Positions 1-8,975 of a stretch of 62,461 bases of DNA are shown here, piece after piece. Location of the stretch: assembly GCA_027364815.1 (NCBI GenBank), contig DAHXOQ010000002.1, positions 1 to 62,461 on the forward strand, read 5' to 3'. This stretch comes from Acidobacteriaceae bacterium. GTDB lineage: Bacteria > Acidobacteriota > Terriglobia > Terriglobales > Acidobacteriaceae. A program made the position numbers and the translations under genes. The notes below the pieces were generated by a model. It did not search any database and was not told where the DNA came from. It was given only the letters and a program-made list of their open reading frames with translations. Within the stretch, counting starts at the first letter, position 1; the number at the start of each line of letters is the position of its first letter.

Positions 1-16
1 AATCCGCTGTAGGGGA

Positions 17-109
<93 letters not shown>

Positions 110-970
110 GACCTTCTAGCCGCAGCGGCTGGCTTATTGCACGCAAAGTATTCCTCATCAAAATAAGTGACAGCTTTCAAGCAGAGTGCGTTCACGAGCA
201 TAATTTGATTCTTTTGAGATATTCGATACTGCATCCGGAAACTACATTTGAATAAATTCGCAACTACTGAGTATTTGAGTTCAGGAGATATTTGGCGAAT
301 ATAATCGCAGCACAAAGCAGATGTCCGTGGCTTAGAGTGATATGGACTTTTACAATAAGAAGTTCAATGAGACTGAAAAATACGACCTTGTGATCACGGT
401 GAAAGGCAAGGAAGATTGCTCAATCCTGAAACCTGACACACTGGTAGCACTCTACTCCAGTCTCGCCGACTGTGGTGCCCTGACACGAGCCTAATTTTTC
501 TTCAGCACTCGAGTTCGCTTTCATCTGCCTGCATTGCCTGATAATGTCACAACCGCATGTTCATTGCTAAATTATTAATTAAAAAGAAGTTATGCTGAGA
601 AGCTGGAGCTATTCAGGGTGTGTCTGCAATTTAAATTAATATAATTACTAAAGTACTTGACCGTGTGATTGTATCCCTTATAATTGTAGGCTCCTGCGTA
701 CTTCCCCAATGAAAAAGCCAATAGAGGATACCGCAGGCTTCGACATCCCGGCTGATAGCAAATATGTGTGAACTTTGGAGTGCATAAGCGATAGCAACAT
801 TGCGTTAGATTGGATTGACGGCGTTGCGAAAGAGACATCAAGGCAATCGGGCTCTTTTAAGTTGAAACTGGTTGACCGAAAACTGAAAAGGTCAAAACCA
901 GCCAATTTCCCAGATAGTGCTGTTGGTTCCTCGCGGAAGGCGCTTGAACCGTGAAAGAGAGCGGTGATCG
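110..970. other. spacer without a convincing gene
   Basis: About 860 bases between the tRNA and the response regulator. The longest frame with any coding look is a 50-codon + strand ORF at 342-494, starting MDFYNKKFNETEKYDLVIT. I do not recognise it and it has no clear ribosome binding site. The other open frames are short, of odd composition and overlap each other. The stretch is richer in A+T than the neighbouring genes. It may hold the promoter of the response regulator, but no promoter can be assigned with confidence. Confidence 0.4.
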
Positions 971-1663
971 ATGAAGACTGGTGGAGACCAGCACAATGGA
1001 CAGATTCAGATCCTAATCGCCGAAGAACAAAGGATTTACGGCGATGGCTTACGTGCGTTGCTGGAAAAAGAGCGAGACTTCAAGGTAGTAGGCATTGCGC
1101 CCGATGGGGCAGCTGCTGTCCAGATGTCACAGAAGCAAAAGCCTGATATCTTGCTGCTCAACGTAGCCAAGATATCGGGCAGTGATGGAATGGAAGTTCT
1201 AGACGAACTTCATAAGCTGAACATTCCAGTTCGTTCGCTTCTACTTGCAACATCCCTTTCAGGGCCGGATCTCAGACGCGCATTGCTCCTTGGGGCACGT
1301 GGCGTTGTGCTCAAGACATCTTCCACGCAAACGCTTCTTGACGGCATTCGGGGAGTCATGGAAGGTCAGTACTGGATTAGTGCGGATATAAGCGCCAGCA
1401 TGTTGGGAGCCCTGCGCGACAATACACCTTCAACAAATGGCAACGGTTCTAAAGGTGCCTTCGGCCTGACGGCCCGCGAGATGGAGATAATCAGCACCGT
1501 GGTTGCGGGTTACTCCAATGCAGAAATGGCCAAGAAGTACGGAATCAGCGAGCAAACCGTGAAGCACCATCTGAGCAACATATTTGACAGGGTGGGTGTT
1601 TCGAACCGCCTCGAGCTCGCACTTTTTGCCGTTCATCACCGGCTAGTGGTCGTTGATAGCTAA
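971..1663 (+). CDS. LuxR/FixJ-type response regulator with degenerate receiver
   Basis: 230-residue NarL/FixJ-family regulator. An N-terminal receiver domain (about residues 12-130) is followed by a C-terminal LuxR-type helix-turn-helix (about 163-225, with LTAREMEIISTVVAGYSNAE and EQTVKHHLSNIFDRVGVSNR). The receiver keeps the conserved switch Lys in VVLKTSS and a Thr in LLLATS. The acidic pair is E18-E19, and the position of the phospho-acceptor Asp, normally in a 'LLD' context, is Asn64 (codon AAC at 1160-1162). Canonical aspartyl phosphorylation is therefore unlikely, so it may be a pseudo-receiver acting constitutively or controlled by a partner protein. No histidine kinase lies nearby, so it is an orphan here. 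DNA binding by the HTH is well supported; its targets are unknown. Confidence 0.9.
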   Translation: MKTGGDQHNGQIQILIAEEQRIYGDGLRALLEKERDFKVVGIAPDGAAAVQMSQKQKPDILLLNVAKISGSDGMEVLDELHKLNIPVRSLLLATSLSGPDLRRALLLGARGVVLKTSSTQTLLDGIRGVMEGQYWISADISASMLGALRDNTPSTNGNGSKGAFGLTAREMEIISTVVAGYSNAEMAKKYGISEQTVKHHLSNIFDRVGVSNRLELALFAVHHRLVVVDS

Positions 1664-2543
1664 GGTCAAGCCGGGACGGAGTCCAAGCGGTAATAGCATG
1701 CGCTGGGCACTCTTATTCAAGGTTATATGCAGATCGGTTTCTGGCAACTCCGGATCGCTAGTCGCTATAAAAATGCTGAAACTAAGTTATGAAAGCTAGA
1801 GTTTCATATTGAGAAATGATGGGGGTCTGCGCTGAATAAAAGCTTTCAGGCTCATTCAGATAGATACAATGCATTGATAGTTTGAACGTAGATAGTACCC
1901 TGGCTCTCAATGCTGCTGCTTCTAGTAACATTGCAAATAGTTACTACTTCTGCGGTATACCATGTGCCATCCCTGATCGAGCCTGGATTTCCACAACACA
2001 ATTCAAAAGTAGTACTGCAACGTGAACCTGAGGCAGACGAGATAGTAGAAGTCTCAATCTTGCGCTACATGATGACAGAGGCGCGCACCCTGATTCACCT
2101 CAGCGTAAGTGATTGATTTGAGCGAATCCATTGACCAAATACGCTCCAGGAAAATGAGAGTACGGCTGAGTTGCTTACAAAGCATCTCATATTCTGCGTT
2201 GTTTGATTTCAATGTAGGACATTTCGGTGTATCGACCGAGGTTACTAGAGAACGTTTCTTTGGCCGCTTGCAGATTACCCTAGGGACTATCAATTGTTCT
2301 ATAGATAGCCCTTAGCATAGCTATACCAAGTGAACCCAAGTACATAAAGGATGGCACTATCTATCCATTGTGAATAAGAATTTTCCAAGATAGTGTTAAC
2401 GCTCAGCTAAGGGATTGCGCGATCGGCGGCACAGAAATTGACCGACATGCCGGTGGCGCTTTTTAAATTCCTGTTGGAGTCTCAACAATCATTCATCGCG
2501 GAATGGAACATTTGTTCTATTGCGACGAAACTAGCGGAGCAAA
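1664..2543. other. spacer, no gene recognised
   Basis: Roughly 880 bases between the response regulator and the PilZ gene. Short open frames exist on both strands (for example 1910-2116 + and 2054-2293 -), but they overlap each other, lack ribosome binding sites and resemble no family I know. No tRNA-like fold, long inverted repeat or T-tract terminator was seen. Confidence 0.4.
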
Positions 2544-2852
2544 ATGGTCACGCGCGCTCATCGGTATCCCATTGGAGCCATTATGCGGTATCGCGTTATT
2601 GGCGAGAAGCATTGGCATGTGGGCACGGTAGAGAACATAAGCGCTACCGGTGTGCTTTTCCGCGGAGAACACGTAGTGCAAGTCAATTCTTCGATAGAGG
2701 TTGCAGTCAATATGTCGAGGAGTTTAGCTGAGGGGCATAGCAGCAAAATTGTCAGCCAGGGGAAGATCGTTCGGGTTGCGCCTGACGAAACTGATCCTGA
2801 AAATGCCGTAATGGCTGCAGCACTCAGTCGCTTGCGAATACTCAGGGACTAA
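2544..2852 (+). CDS. PilZ-domain protein
   Basis: 102-residue stand-alone PilZ-like protein. An N-terminal arginine-rich segment (TRAHRYPIGAIMRYR, residues 3-17) is followed by a strand ending in ENISATGVLF, which matches the [D/N]-x-S-x-x-G half of the c-di-GMP binding signature. The first half of the signature (RxxxR) is only approximate (R4, R7). PilZ proteins act as cytoplasmic c-di-GMP receptors that often tune exopolysaccharide synthesis, which suits the EPS operon starting 250 bases downstream. The start is supported by GCGGAG just upstream. Degenerate PilZ domains that no longer bind c-di-GMP are common, so ligand binding is not certain. Confidence 0.8.
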   Translation: MVTRAHRYPIGAIMRYRVIGEKHWHVGTVENISATGVLFRGEHVVQVNSSIEVAVNMSRSLAEGHSSKIVSQGKIVRVAPDETDPENAVMAAALSRLRILRD

Positions 2853-3103
2853 TGTAGAACGTGGGCCGGGAAGCAAATGGCCCGCCAGGAAGCCAAGGAG
2901 TAATGGAGAACGTAGAAGGTCACTTTCATGCGGAGTTAGTAAAGTGCTGTTCCGGCAGGAAGTGAAGATTAGGAACTGGTGTTCATAGCCAATCGGATAT
3001 AGGTTCCGTCAACGGGTCACGCTTGTGGTATGTGGATACACGGGCTGTAACTCACAGGGCGAAGCTATGCTCAGAGTGCGGTGCAATGGAAGAAAGGGAA
3101 ATA

Positions 3104-3793
3104 ATGGAAATGTTGGGCGGTGGAATTACATCGGTCATTACAGCAGAGATAACGCCATGGTGGGCGCTGTATACCAAGCATCAGCATGAGAAGACAGTTG
3201 CAGATGGACTTATAGCGAAGGGGTTTGAGGTGTTTCTTCCGGTGTATAACTCGGTCCGGCACTGGAAGGACAGGAAGAAGACAATTTCCATACCGCTTTT
3301 CCCCTGTTACGTATTCGTTCACGGTGGGCTCTACAGGCGACACCAGGCGGTGACTACTCCCGGAGTGTATGCAATCTTGAGTAGCGGTGGCCAGATCGCA
3401 ACGATACCGGAAATAGAAATTACGGCAATTCAAAGAAGCATCTCGGGAAGTCTACAAGTTGAACCGCACCCATTTCTTAATTGCGGTGACCGGGTGAGAG
3501 TAGTGCGTGGTCTGCTTTAAGGAGTCTCAGGAATTCTGCTGCGAAAGAAGGGGCAATGCAGGCTCATCCTTTCCGTCGATACGTTGGCTCGTTCAATCGC
3601 AGTAGAGATTAACGCTTCAGATGTTGAAGCAGATGTCTACAGCGCGTCGGAGTCATTAATCTCCGGACAAGTAACAGGATCTCTCGCGGAGGGCCTGGGG
3701 CATGGTCGACAAGTAGAAGTTCACGAATATAGGAAGCAACCGCACTCGACCGGGGTCGGTGACAAGCCCGATGACATTCCAATCTCTGCATGA
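3104..3793 (+). pseudogene. NusG-like (UpxY-type) antiterminator interrupted by in-frame TAA
   Basis: The product to position 3520 is the NGN domain of a NusG paralog (PWWALYTKHQHEKTVADGL, then FLPVYNSVRHWKDRKKTI and PLFPCYVFV). It continues to the start of the KOW domain (GDRVRVVRGLL), where a TAA stops translation at 3518-3520. Reading on in the same frame restores the expected KOW motif and tail (GVSGILLRKKGQCRLILSVD, then ARSIAVEI) and stays open to 3793. Intact relatives usually have Gln at the stop position, so a single CAA-to-TAA change would explain it. Such paralogs head polysaccharide operons and allow processive transcription of them. The start at 3104 is chosen for GAAAGGGA upstream; the frame is open back to 3023. 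Possibilities are a recent pseudogene, an NGN-only product, readthrough, or a sequencing error. Confidence 0.85.
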
Positions 3794-3851
3794 AGTGGCT
3801 GCGTTGAACCTGGGAAAGCGAAGTTTTACGAATTCAGTGGGGAAAGTAGAA

Positions 3852-4511
3852 ATGCGTAACAGGACAAGAGCTGTGATCCAATTTAGTTGTTTGGTGCCTG
3901 TTCTCTTCGTTTTTCTGCCAGCTTACACTCAGGCTGGAACGAAGAGTGACGGCGAGCACCAGGATAAAGCAGTTGAGGTAACACCCGCACGCAGCGAAGA
4001 AGCGCCGAGCAATACACAGCACAACGGGAGCTACATTATCGGCGCAGATGACGTTCTCGCAATCAATGTATGGAATGAAAAGGATATATCTAAATCGGTA
4101 CCGGTGAGGTCCGACGGGAATATATCACTACCGCTCGTTGGAGAAATACAAGCAGCCGGGCGAACGCCATACGAATTGGAGCAGGAGATTACTGCGAGGC
4201 TTCGCAACTTCATTACAGCGCCGACGGTTGCGGTAATGGTAGAGAAGATCAACAGCAAGAAATTCAACATTCTAGGCGAGGTTGTGAGGCCAGGATCGTA
4301 CTCGACCGCACTGGCAAACACGGTTGTGGATGCAATTGCGCTTGCGGGCGGTTTCAGGGATTTTGCGAAGAAGAAAAATATTTACATACTGCGCCGGAGT
4401 GCAGATGGCAAGCAAGCGCGCATTCACTTCAACTACAAGGAGTTCATCGCAGGCAAGAACGTCGCCCAGAATATCAACCTTGAGCCGAACGATACGATCA
4501 TAGTGCCATGA
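3852..4511 (+). CDS. Wza-like polysaccharide export protein
   Basis: 219 residues if started at 3852, where a signal peptide follows (MRNRTRAVIQFSCLVPVLFV, then FLPAYTQA). The frame is open further upstream, but that extension has no signal-like quality. The mature part carries a polysaccharide export (Poly_export) domain beginning YIIGADDVLAINVWNE with a VPVRSDGNISLPLVGEI core. An SLBB-like domain follows (NILGEVVRPGSYS to DAIALAGGFRDFAKKKNIYIL). Proteins of this family form the periplasmic and outer-membrane channel for capsule or EPS. This one is short and lacks the C-terminal helix of E. coli Wza, as is typical of Gram-negative EPS loci with a separate barrel protein. Its stop overlaps the next start (ATGA), so the two genes are translationally coupled. 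Confidence 0.9.
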   Translation: MRNRTRAVIQFSCLVPVLFVFLPAYTQAGTKSDGEHQDKAVEVTPARSEEAPSNTQHNGSYIIGADDVLAINVWNEKDISKSVPVRSDGNISLPLVGEIQAAGRTPYELEQEITARLRNFITAPTVAVMVEKINSKKFNILGEVVRPGSYSTALANTVVDAIALAGGFRDFAKKKNIYILRRSADGKQARIHFNYKEFIAGKNVAQNINLEPNDTIIVP

Positions 4512-5851
4512 AGGTTTTTATGTTCAGGATAGCTTGTGCCTTGATTTCGGTCATGATCTCAGCGCCGATCTTCTCTCAAGTGGAACCCAGCACTGCAGTG
4601 GACTTGACGGCGCCGGATCAAGAGACACGCATGATAACTCCACCAGCAGTAAGTGGCGCTCTTCTACCGCTGGATGATGAACTCGACCAACGGTCCAATT
4701 ACTTGAGTGGCGGTGTCACCTTTAACTGGGCGTACATCTCGAACGTGCAGCCCGGGGCAACTTCCGCATCGATCAATGATGAAAGCTACTCGATATGGCC
4801 AATCCTGACTCTTGACCAACGAACACCACACTCGACGCGGATGCTGAGTTACAGTTCAGGATTTACCTTTTATAAACAAACAAGCGCGCTTGATTCAATT
4901 AACCAAAACATGGACGCGAGATTTGATTATGGATTCAGCCCTCGGTTCATTGTGAGTATACGAGACTCACTCCGTCAAAATTCGAACGTATTTAATCAGC
5001 CGCTAGTCACAAGCGGAGGAACGAGTTCCCCGCCAGTGGGAGTACAAAGTCCGGGCGTGGTTATTCCGTTTGAAGATGAAGTGAAAAACGACCTCAGCGC
5101 GATATTCAGCTATCAGTTTGACGAATTTTCAATGTTTGGAGGAAAGGTTGGATATGAAACGCTTAACTTCCCTAATCTTACCAAAGGATCTGGACTCTTT
5201 AATTCGGTAGCGGAGTCGGAGTTGGGATTCTACAGCTGGCGAGTATCGCGTGCGCAATATTTCGGCGCAATGTACCAGGGCGCCCGGGTAGTCACATCCG
5301 GGCAGAAGTCCACAACGCAGACGCAGACTCTTTCATTCTTCTACACTCTCTATTCGGGCAAAGGCTTCACCATGACGCTTTCGACCGGACCACAGTACAT
5401 GAGCTTCACGGAGCCCGGCACTCCTTCGTATCACGAGTGGACGCCATCGGTCAGAGCCAGCATCGGTTGGCAGACGCCCCGCATTCGACTTACCTCTGAC
5501 TATTCGAGAGATATTACGGCAGGGCAAGGAATTCTAGGAGCTTATGCTTCCAACAGCGCAGATGCTTCTTTTCGCTTCCAACTGACGCATAACTGGGCAG
5601 TCAACTCAGTTGTGGTATACGAAAACGACAAAAATAGTGTGCCAGCATTTCAGCAAGGATATCCGGGTGGGAACTCCCTGTCGTGGACCGCTTCGGCCGG
5701 ATATAACATACGTGAATATCTGGTGGCGGGGTTTGGTTATACACGTCTTCATCAGAACTACAGCGGAGTTACTGCGATAGCTCTCACACCAGACAGCGAT
5801 CGTGCCTACTTTTCCCTTTCCTACTTTTTTCACAGACCACTAGGTAGATAA
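4508..5851 (+). CDS. EPS-associated outer-membrane beta-barrel protein
   Basis: 447 residues with an N-terminal signal peptide (MKVFMFRIACALISVMISAP, cleavage probably near IFSQ). After a short linker the protein is a succession of alternating aromatic/polar beta strands separated by turns (for example GVTFNWAYISNV, RMLSYSSGFTFYKQ, ARFDYGFSPRFIVSIRDSL, YLVAGFGYTRLHQNY). It closes with a strand rich in aromatics (RAYFSLSYFFHRPLGR), the usual appearance of an outer-membrane barrel of about 16 or more strands. It is coupled by a 4-base overlap to the Wza-like gene and lies 2 bases before the co-polymerase gene. The likely role is outer-membrane passage of the polymer. It resembles in position the barrel proteins of XrtA-type EPS loci. 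No enzymatic motif is visible. Confidence 0.75.
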   Translation: MKVFMFRIACALISVMISAPIFSQVEPSTAVDLTAPDQETRMITPPAVSGALLPLDDELDQRSNYLSGGVTFNWAYISNVQPGATSASINDESYSIWPILTLDQRTPHSTRMLSYSSGFTFYKQTSALDSINQNMDARFDYGFSPRFIVSIRDSLRQNSNVFNQPLVTSGGTSSPPVGVQSPGVVIPFEDEVKNDLSAIFSYQFDEFSMFGGKVGYETLNFPNLTKGSGLFNSVAESELGFYSWRVSRAQYFGAMYQGARVVTSGQKSTTQTQTLSFFYTLYSGKGFTMTLSTGPQYMSFTEPGTPSYHEWTPSVRASIGWQTPRIRLTSDYSRDITAGQGILGAYASNSADASFRFQLTHNWAVNSVVVYENDKNSVPAFQQGYPGGNSLSWTASAGYNIREYLVAGFGYTRLHQNYSGVTAIALTPDSDRAYFSLSYFFHRPLGR

Positions 5852-5853
5852 CC

Positions 5854-7473
5854 ATGAATGAAGAAATGCAAGAAGAGCCGGAACAGCAGCGAGACTTAGA
5901 GTGGTACCTGAGTATTCTGCGCCGCCGTCACATGCACTTCCTGATCACATTGTTGATCGTGTGGGCGGCGGTGTGGGGTGCGAGCTGGGTGATTCCGCCC
6001 ACATATAAGTCAAACACGCTGATTATCGTAGAGCAGCCGACGATGCCCAAGAGCTACGTCGAGCCGAACGTCTCCGGCGATCTGCAGGAGCGCTTGCAGA
6101 GTATCACGGAGCAAATCCTGAGCCGCACGCATTTGATTACGATCATTCAGAAGCTGCAACTATATGAGCATTCGCGTGGAGCCCGCACGGTCGATGACAA
6201 GATTGCGTTGATGAGAAAAGATATCGACATCGAAGTTGTGCGCGATCCGCAGAACGATCAAATTTCTGCATTCCGGATCTTCTACTCTTCACGAGACCCA
6301 CAGGTTGCGCGGAGTGTCACAGGTGAGTTGACGGATCTTTTTATCAAGGAGAACCTTCAATCGCGGCAGCAGGCATCGGAGGACACGACGAAGTTTCTTC
6401 GGTCACAAGTATCGAATGCCCGAGAAAGCCTTTCCGATCAGGAAGCGAAGGTGCGCGAGTTCGAAGCGCAGCATGAAGGGGAGTTGCCGACGCAGCAGGC
6501 CAGCAATCTTCAAATCCTGAGTGGGCTGCAGTCACAATTACAGAATGAGCAAGACTCGCTCAACACGGCACAGCAACAGCGTGTTTATTTTCAGGCGATG
6601 ATCGATCAATACCGCGGATCGCACAATTCAATGCAATCCTCTCTCAAGTCCGGGGAAGGCCTGTCTCCGATCGCCGCACTTGATCAGGAGCTGATGAAGC
6701 TCAGAGCACAACTGGCAGATCTTCGCTCACGATACACAGATCGCTATCCCGATGTGGTGGCGGTACAAGATCAGATAGCAGAAAAGGTGAAGTTGCGGCA
6801 AAAACTAGTCGCCGAAGAAAGGAAAAGCGGTGCCGGCACGAAACAGCCGCTCCAGGCAAGTAATGCGGGAGAAGAGAGCGACCCTCAGATGAACCCAGTG
6901 TTGGCACAACTTCAGGGGCAACTAGAATCGAACCGCCTCGAAATTGAAAACCGGAAAAAGTCGATCGCCAGCTTGCAAGGGAGAATTGGAGAATATCAAT
7001 CCCGACTCAATGCCGAGCCAATAGTGGAGCAAAAGCTGGCAGAGCTAACACGAGGCTATGAACAGTCGAAGGAGAATTACGATGATTTGCTGAAGAAGGA
7101 GAGCGGTTCGGCAATGGCGACGAGCATGGAACAGATGCAGCAAGGTCAGCGTTTTACCATGCTGGATCCGCCTAGCCTGCCGTTAAATCCGGACTTTCCA
7201 AATCGTTTGAAGTTTTGTGCATATGGTCTGGCTGCGGGTCTCTTCCTTGGTCTTGCCGTGGTCGCGGCATTTGAGTTCTTTGATGACCGGGTGCAAACCG
7301 AGCGCCAAATCAGATCGCTTTTGCCTGTCACTTTGATATGGGACATACCGGCCGTGCAGAGCGAGGACGATTTGAGAAAAGCAAAATCAAGACTTGTGAT
7401 GGGAGTAGTAACCAGCGTGTTTGTAATCACGACTATTCTGGCCGGGGCAGTATTCAGCTATCTGCGAGGGTAA
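5854..7473 (+). CDS. GumC/Wzz-like polysaccharide co-polymerase
   Basis: 539 residues. The order is a cytoplasmic N-terminus, a first transmembrane helix (about 27-49) and a Wzz domain (YKSNTLIIVEQPTMPKSYV onward). A long periplasmic coiled-coil region follows (about 165-420, GNVR-type, with LAELTRGYEQSKENYDDLL), then a second helix (about 451-473). A further hydrophobic helix lies at the very C-terminus (about 513-535). Such proteins set chain length and couple polymerisation to export. There is no kinase domain; the partner BY-kinase is the next gene, 3 bases downstream, making this the split two-protein arrangement. The extra C-terminal helix is less usual and could place the C-tail in the periplasm. 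Confidence 0.9.
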   Translation: MNEEMQEEPEQQRDLEWYLSILRRRHMHFLITLLIVWAAVWGASWVIPPTYKSNTLIIVEQPTMPKSYVEPNVSGDLQERLQSITEQILSRTHLITIIQKLQLYEHSRGARTVDDKIALMRKDIDIEVVRDPQNDQISAFRIFYSSRDPQVARSVTGELTDLFIKENLQSRQQASEDTTKFLRSQVSNARESLSDQEAKVREFEAQHEGELPTQQASNLQILSGLQSQLQNEQDSLNTAQQQRVYFQAMIDQYRGSHNSMQSSLKSGEGLSPIAALDQELMKLRAQLADLRSRYTDRYPDVVAVQDQIAEKVKLRQKLVAEERKSGAGTKQPLQASNAGEESDPQMNPVLAQLQGQLESNRLEIENRKKSIASLQGRIGEYQSRLNAEPIVEQKLAELTRGYEQSKENYDDLLKKESGSAMATSMEQMQQGQRFTMLDPPSLPLNPDFPNRLKFCAYGLAAGLFLGLAVVAAFEFFDDRVQTERQIRSLLPVTLIWDIPAVQSEDDLRKAKSRLVMGVVTSVFVITTILAGAVFSYLRG

Positions 7474-7476
7474 AAA

Positions 7477-8313
7477 ATGGCTATCCAGTTCAAACCCGAG
7501 AATCCGCCCCGCTTTGGCCTGGATGCGCCAAGCCGAGTGCCTTTAGTGCTATCCGCGCAGGCGCACAGCGCACCTGGCGACGAACAAAATCTGCTCCGGC
7601 AAGTTGAAGCGGTGCCGATTACACCTCCGGAATGCGGCAGATTGGTATGTCTAACGGATGAGGAGTCAGCCGTGGCAGAGGCATTCCGGCTCGTCGTCGT
7701 GCGGCTGCGCGATATGCGATATGACCGGCCCTTGAAGAAGCTTCTGATTACCAGCACCATTCCGCAAGAGGGCAAGAGCATGGTAGCTGCAAATTTAGCT
7801 TGCATCCTTGCAGAAGAACGACAGGAGAAGGTGCTGATCGTTGAAGGTGATATCAGACGTCCAACCCTGACACAGACATTTGGCATAGAAGAGCGCGCAG
7901 GGCTTTGTGAATTACTTCGTAAAGAAGTGAGCCTCAGTCAAAGTATTGTGCACCTTCCTGAGGCGAAGATCTGGGCGCTTCCAGCGGGGCAGGTGAATCG
8001 TAATCCTTTAGACCTTCTCCAATCGCAGAAGCTTTCTCCACTTATGGCTCAATTGGAGGAATGGTTCGACTGGATCATTATTGATTCGCCTCCGGTGCTT
8101 CCTATTGCAGACACCAGTGTTTGGTCAGCCCTGGCGGACGGAATTGTTCTCGTGGCGCGTTACGGGATTACACAGAAGAAGGCGCTTCTCAGGGGAGTCA
8201 AGCAGATCGATAGAAAGAAGATAGTTGGAGCAGTTTTGAATTGCTCGCAGAACTTGCCTCACTCCGACTATTACTACAGACGTCCATCAGCTGCGAAAAG
8301 GGTGGAGCGGTGA
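7477..8313 (+). CDS. BY-kinase (CpsD/CapB-type tyrosine autokinase)
   Basis: 278-residue cytoplasmic ATPase partner of the preceding membrane protein. It has a Walker A of the BY-kinase type (LLITSTIPQEGKS, residues 89-101, Lys100). Walker A' is VLIVEGDIRRP (119-129), where the usual first Asp is Glu123 and Asp125 is kept. Walker B is WIIIDSPP (Asp203). The C-terminal tyrosine cluster is Y265-Y267, short but of the kind that is autophosphorylated. The roughly 75-residue N-terminal extension is of low complexity. Tyrosine phosphorylation cycles of this pair regulate polymer length and export. The gene ends the first block of the operon, and a 267-base structured spacer follows. Confidence 0.9.
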   Translation: MAIQFKPENPPRFGLDAPSRVPLVLSAQAHSAPGDEQNLLRQVEAVPITPPECGRLVCLTDEESAVAEAFRLVVVRLRDMRYDRPLKKLLITSTIPQEGKSMVAANLACILAEERQEKVLIVEGDIRRPTLTQTFGIEERAGLCELLRKEVSLSQSIVHLPEAKIWALPAGQVNRNPLDLLQSQKLSPLMAQLEEWFDWIIIDSPPVLPIADTSVWSALADGIVLVARYGITQKKALLRGVKQIDRKKIVGAVLNCSQNLPHSDYYYRRPSAAKRVER

Positions 8314-8403
8314 TCTGATCCAATCGAATGGCGTCATGATGGAGCACTAAAGGCCACTGATTTCGATCATTAGTTTTGCATATTCGGGCAGAGAGACGCG
8401 CAG

Positions 8404-8464
8404 GCAATCGTTTTACGTTGCAATTCGGTTGCAGTGCGAGCCGAGGTTCCACGCGGCTCTGCAC
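8404..8464 (+). promoter_or_regulatory. two consecutive hairpins in the intra-operon spacer
   Basis: Within the 8314-8580 spacer two stem-loops are visible. The first is 8404-8421 (GCAAtCGT / ACGTTGC with one bulged base). The second is 8434-8464, a 10-bp stem with a bulged T (GTGCGAGCCG pairing with CGGCTC-t-GCAC across a 10-base loop). No T-tract follows, so they are not plain Rho-independent terminators. Placed between the export block and the glycosyltransferase block, they could be RNA-processing or stability elements or an attenuator. Function is inference only. Confidence 0.35.
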
Positions 8465-8526
8465 CGCACTGACGCATTAAAACTTCCCTAACGAAATGCA
8501 CGGCGGTCGTTATCCGTTGCAAGCTG

Positions 8527-8546
8527 TTGTGTGAAATTTCACACAA
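8527..8546. promoter_or_regulatory. 20-bp perfect palindrome, candidate operator
   Basis: TTGTGTGAAA followed at once by its exact reverse complement TTTCACACAA. It lies 34 bases upstream of the small membrane-protein start at 8581. It contains TGTGA and TCACA half-sites as used by Crp-family proteins, but with 4 rather than 6 central bases, so it is not a canonical Crp site. Part of a further half-site (TTCACTTTACACA) follows. It is a good candidate for a dimeric repressor or activator controlling the second half of the EPS operon. No second copy was noticed in the window. Confidence 0.5.
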
Positions 8547-8580
8547 TGGAGTTCACTTTACACAGACGAGGTCGAAAACA

Positions 8581-8856
8581 ATGGTGACATGTTATCTGAC
8601 ATTCGGGAGCATATTTGTACAAGTAGTGGCTGGCGGCGGTGTAGGTCATTTGCCGATAAGCATTCTCTTTGTACTTGGTTCTCTGTTGTTTGTGCTCGGC
8701 ACGATGGTGCGACGGAGCTTGTCTGTGCGAGAGGACTCGTCGAAGCCACCTATCTATCAACCCTGGGCCCGAACTGTCTCTGCAGAGAAAAGTCGCAGGA
8801 GTATGGCGAATGTCAGGAGCCAGGAAACGTCCCGCACAAGTGCTAACGCTGCCTGA
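8581..8856 (+). CDS. small membrane protein, unknown
   Basis: 91 residues if started at the ATG at 8581; the same frame is open from 8527, but that would begin inside the palindrome. The N-terminal half is hydrophobic (VTCYLTFGSIFVQVVAGGGV, then ISILFVLGSLLFVLGTMV), suggesting two membrane helices. The C-terminal half is polar and basic (RRSLSVREDSSKPP and RSRRS-like segments). I do not recognise a family. It could be a small EPS-locus accessory membrane protein, or the frame may be fortuitous. Its placement between the palindrome and the sugar transferase gives modest support. Confidence 0.4.
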   Translation: MVTCYLTFGSIFVQVVAGGGVGHLPISILFVLGSLLFVLGTMVRRSLSVREDSSKPPIYQPWARTVSAEKSRRSMANVRSQETSRTSANAA

Positions 8857-8975
8857 TGAACTGCGACCAACATACGCAAGCGAAGACGGGTCTCAAAAGT
8901 GATCCATGGCGGTTGCGATCTGGAAAGACAGAGGATCCATTCTTAAGTTTCTCAATGGAAGGATAAAAGCTGACC

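Noticed and set aside
1910..2315. Short overlapping ORFs on both strands upstream of the PilZ gene
   Set aside because: They overlap one another, have no start signals and match no known family.
8527..8546. Canonical Crp binding site
   Set aside because: Half-sites TGTGA and TCACA are present but the centre is 4 instead of 6 bases; kept only as a generic operator candidate.
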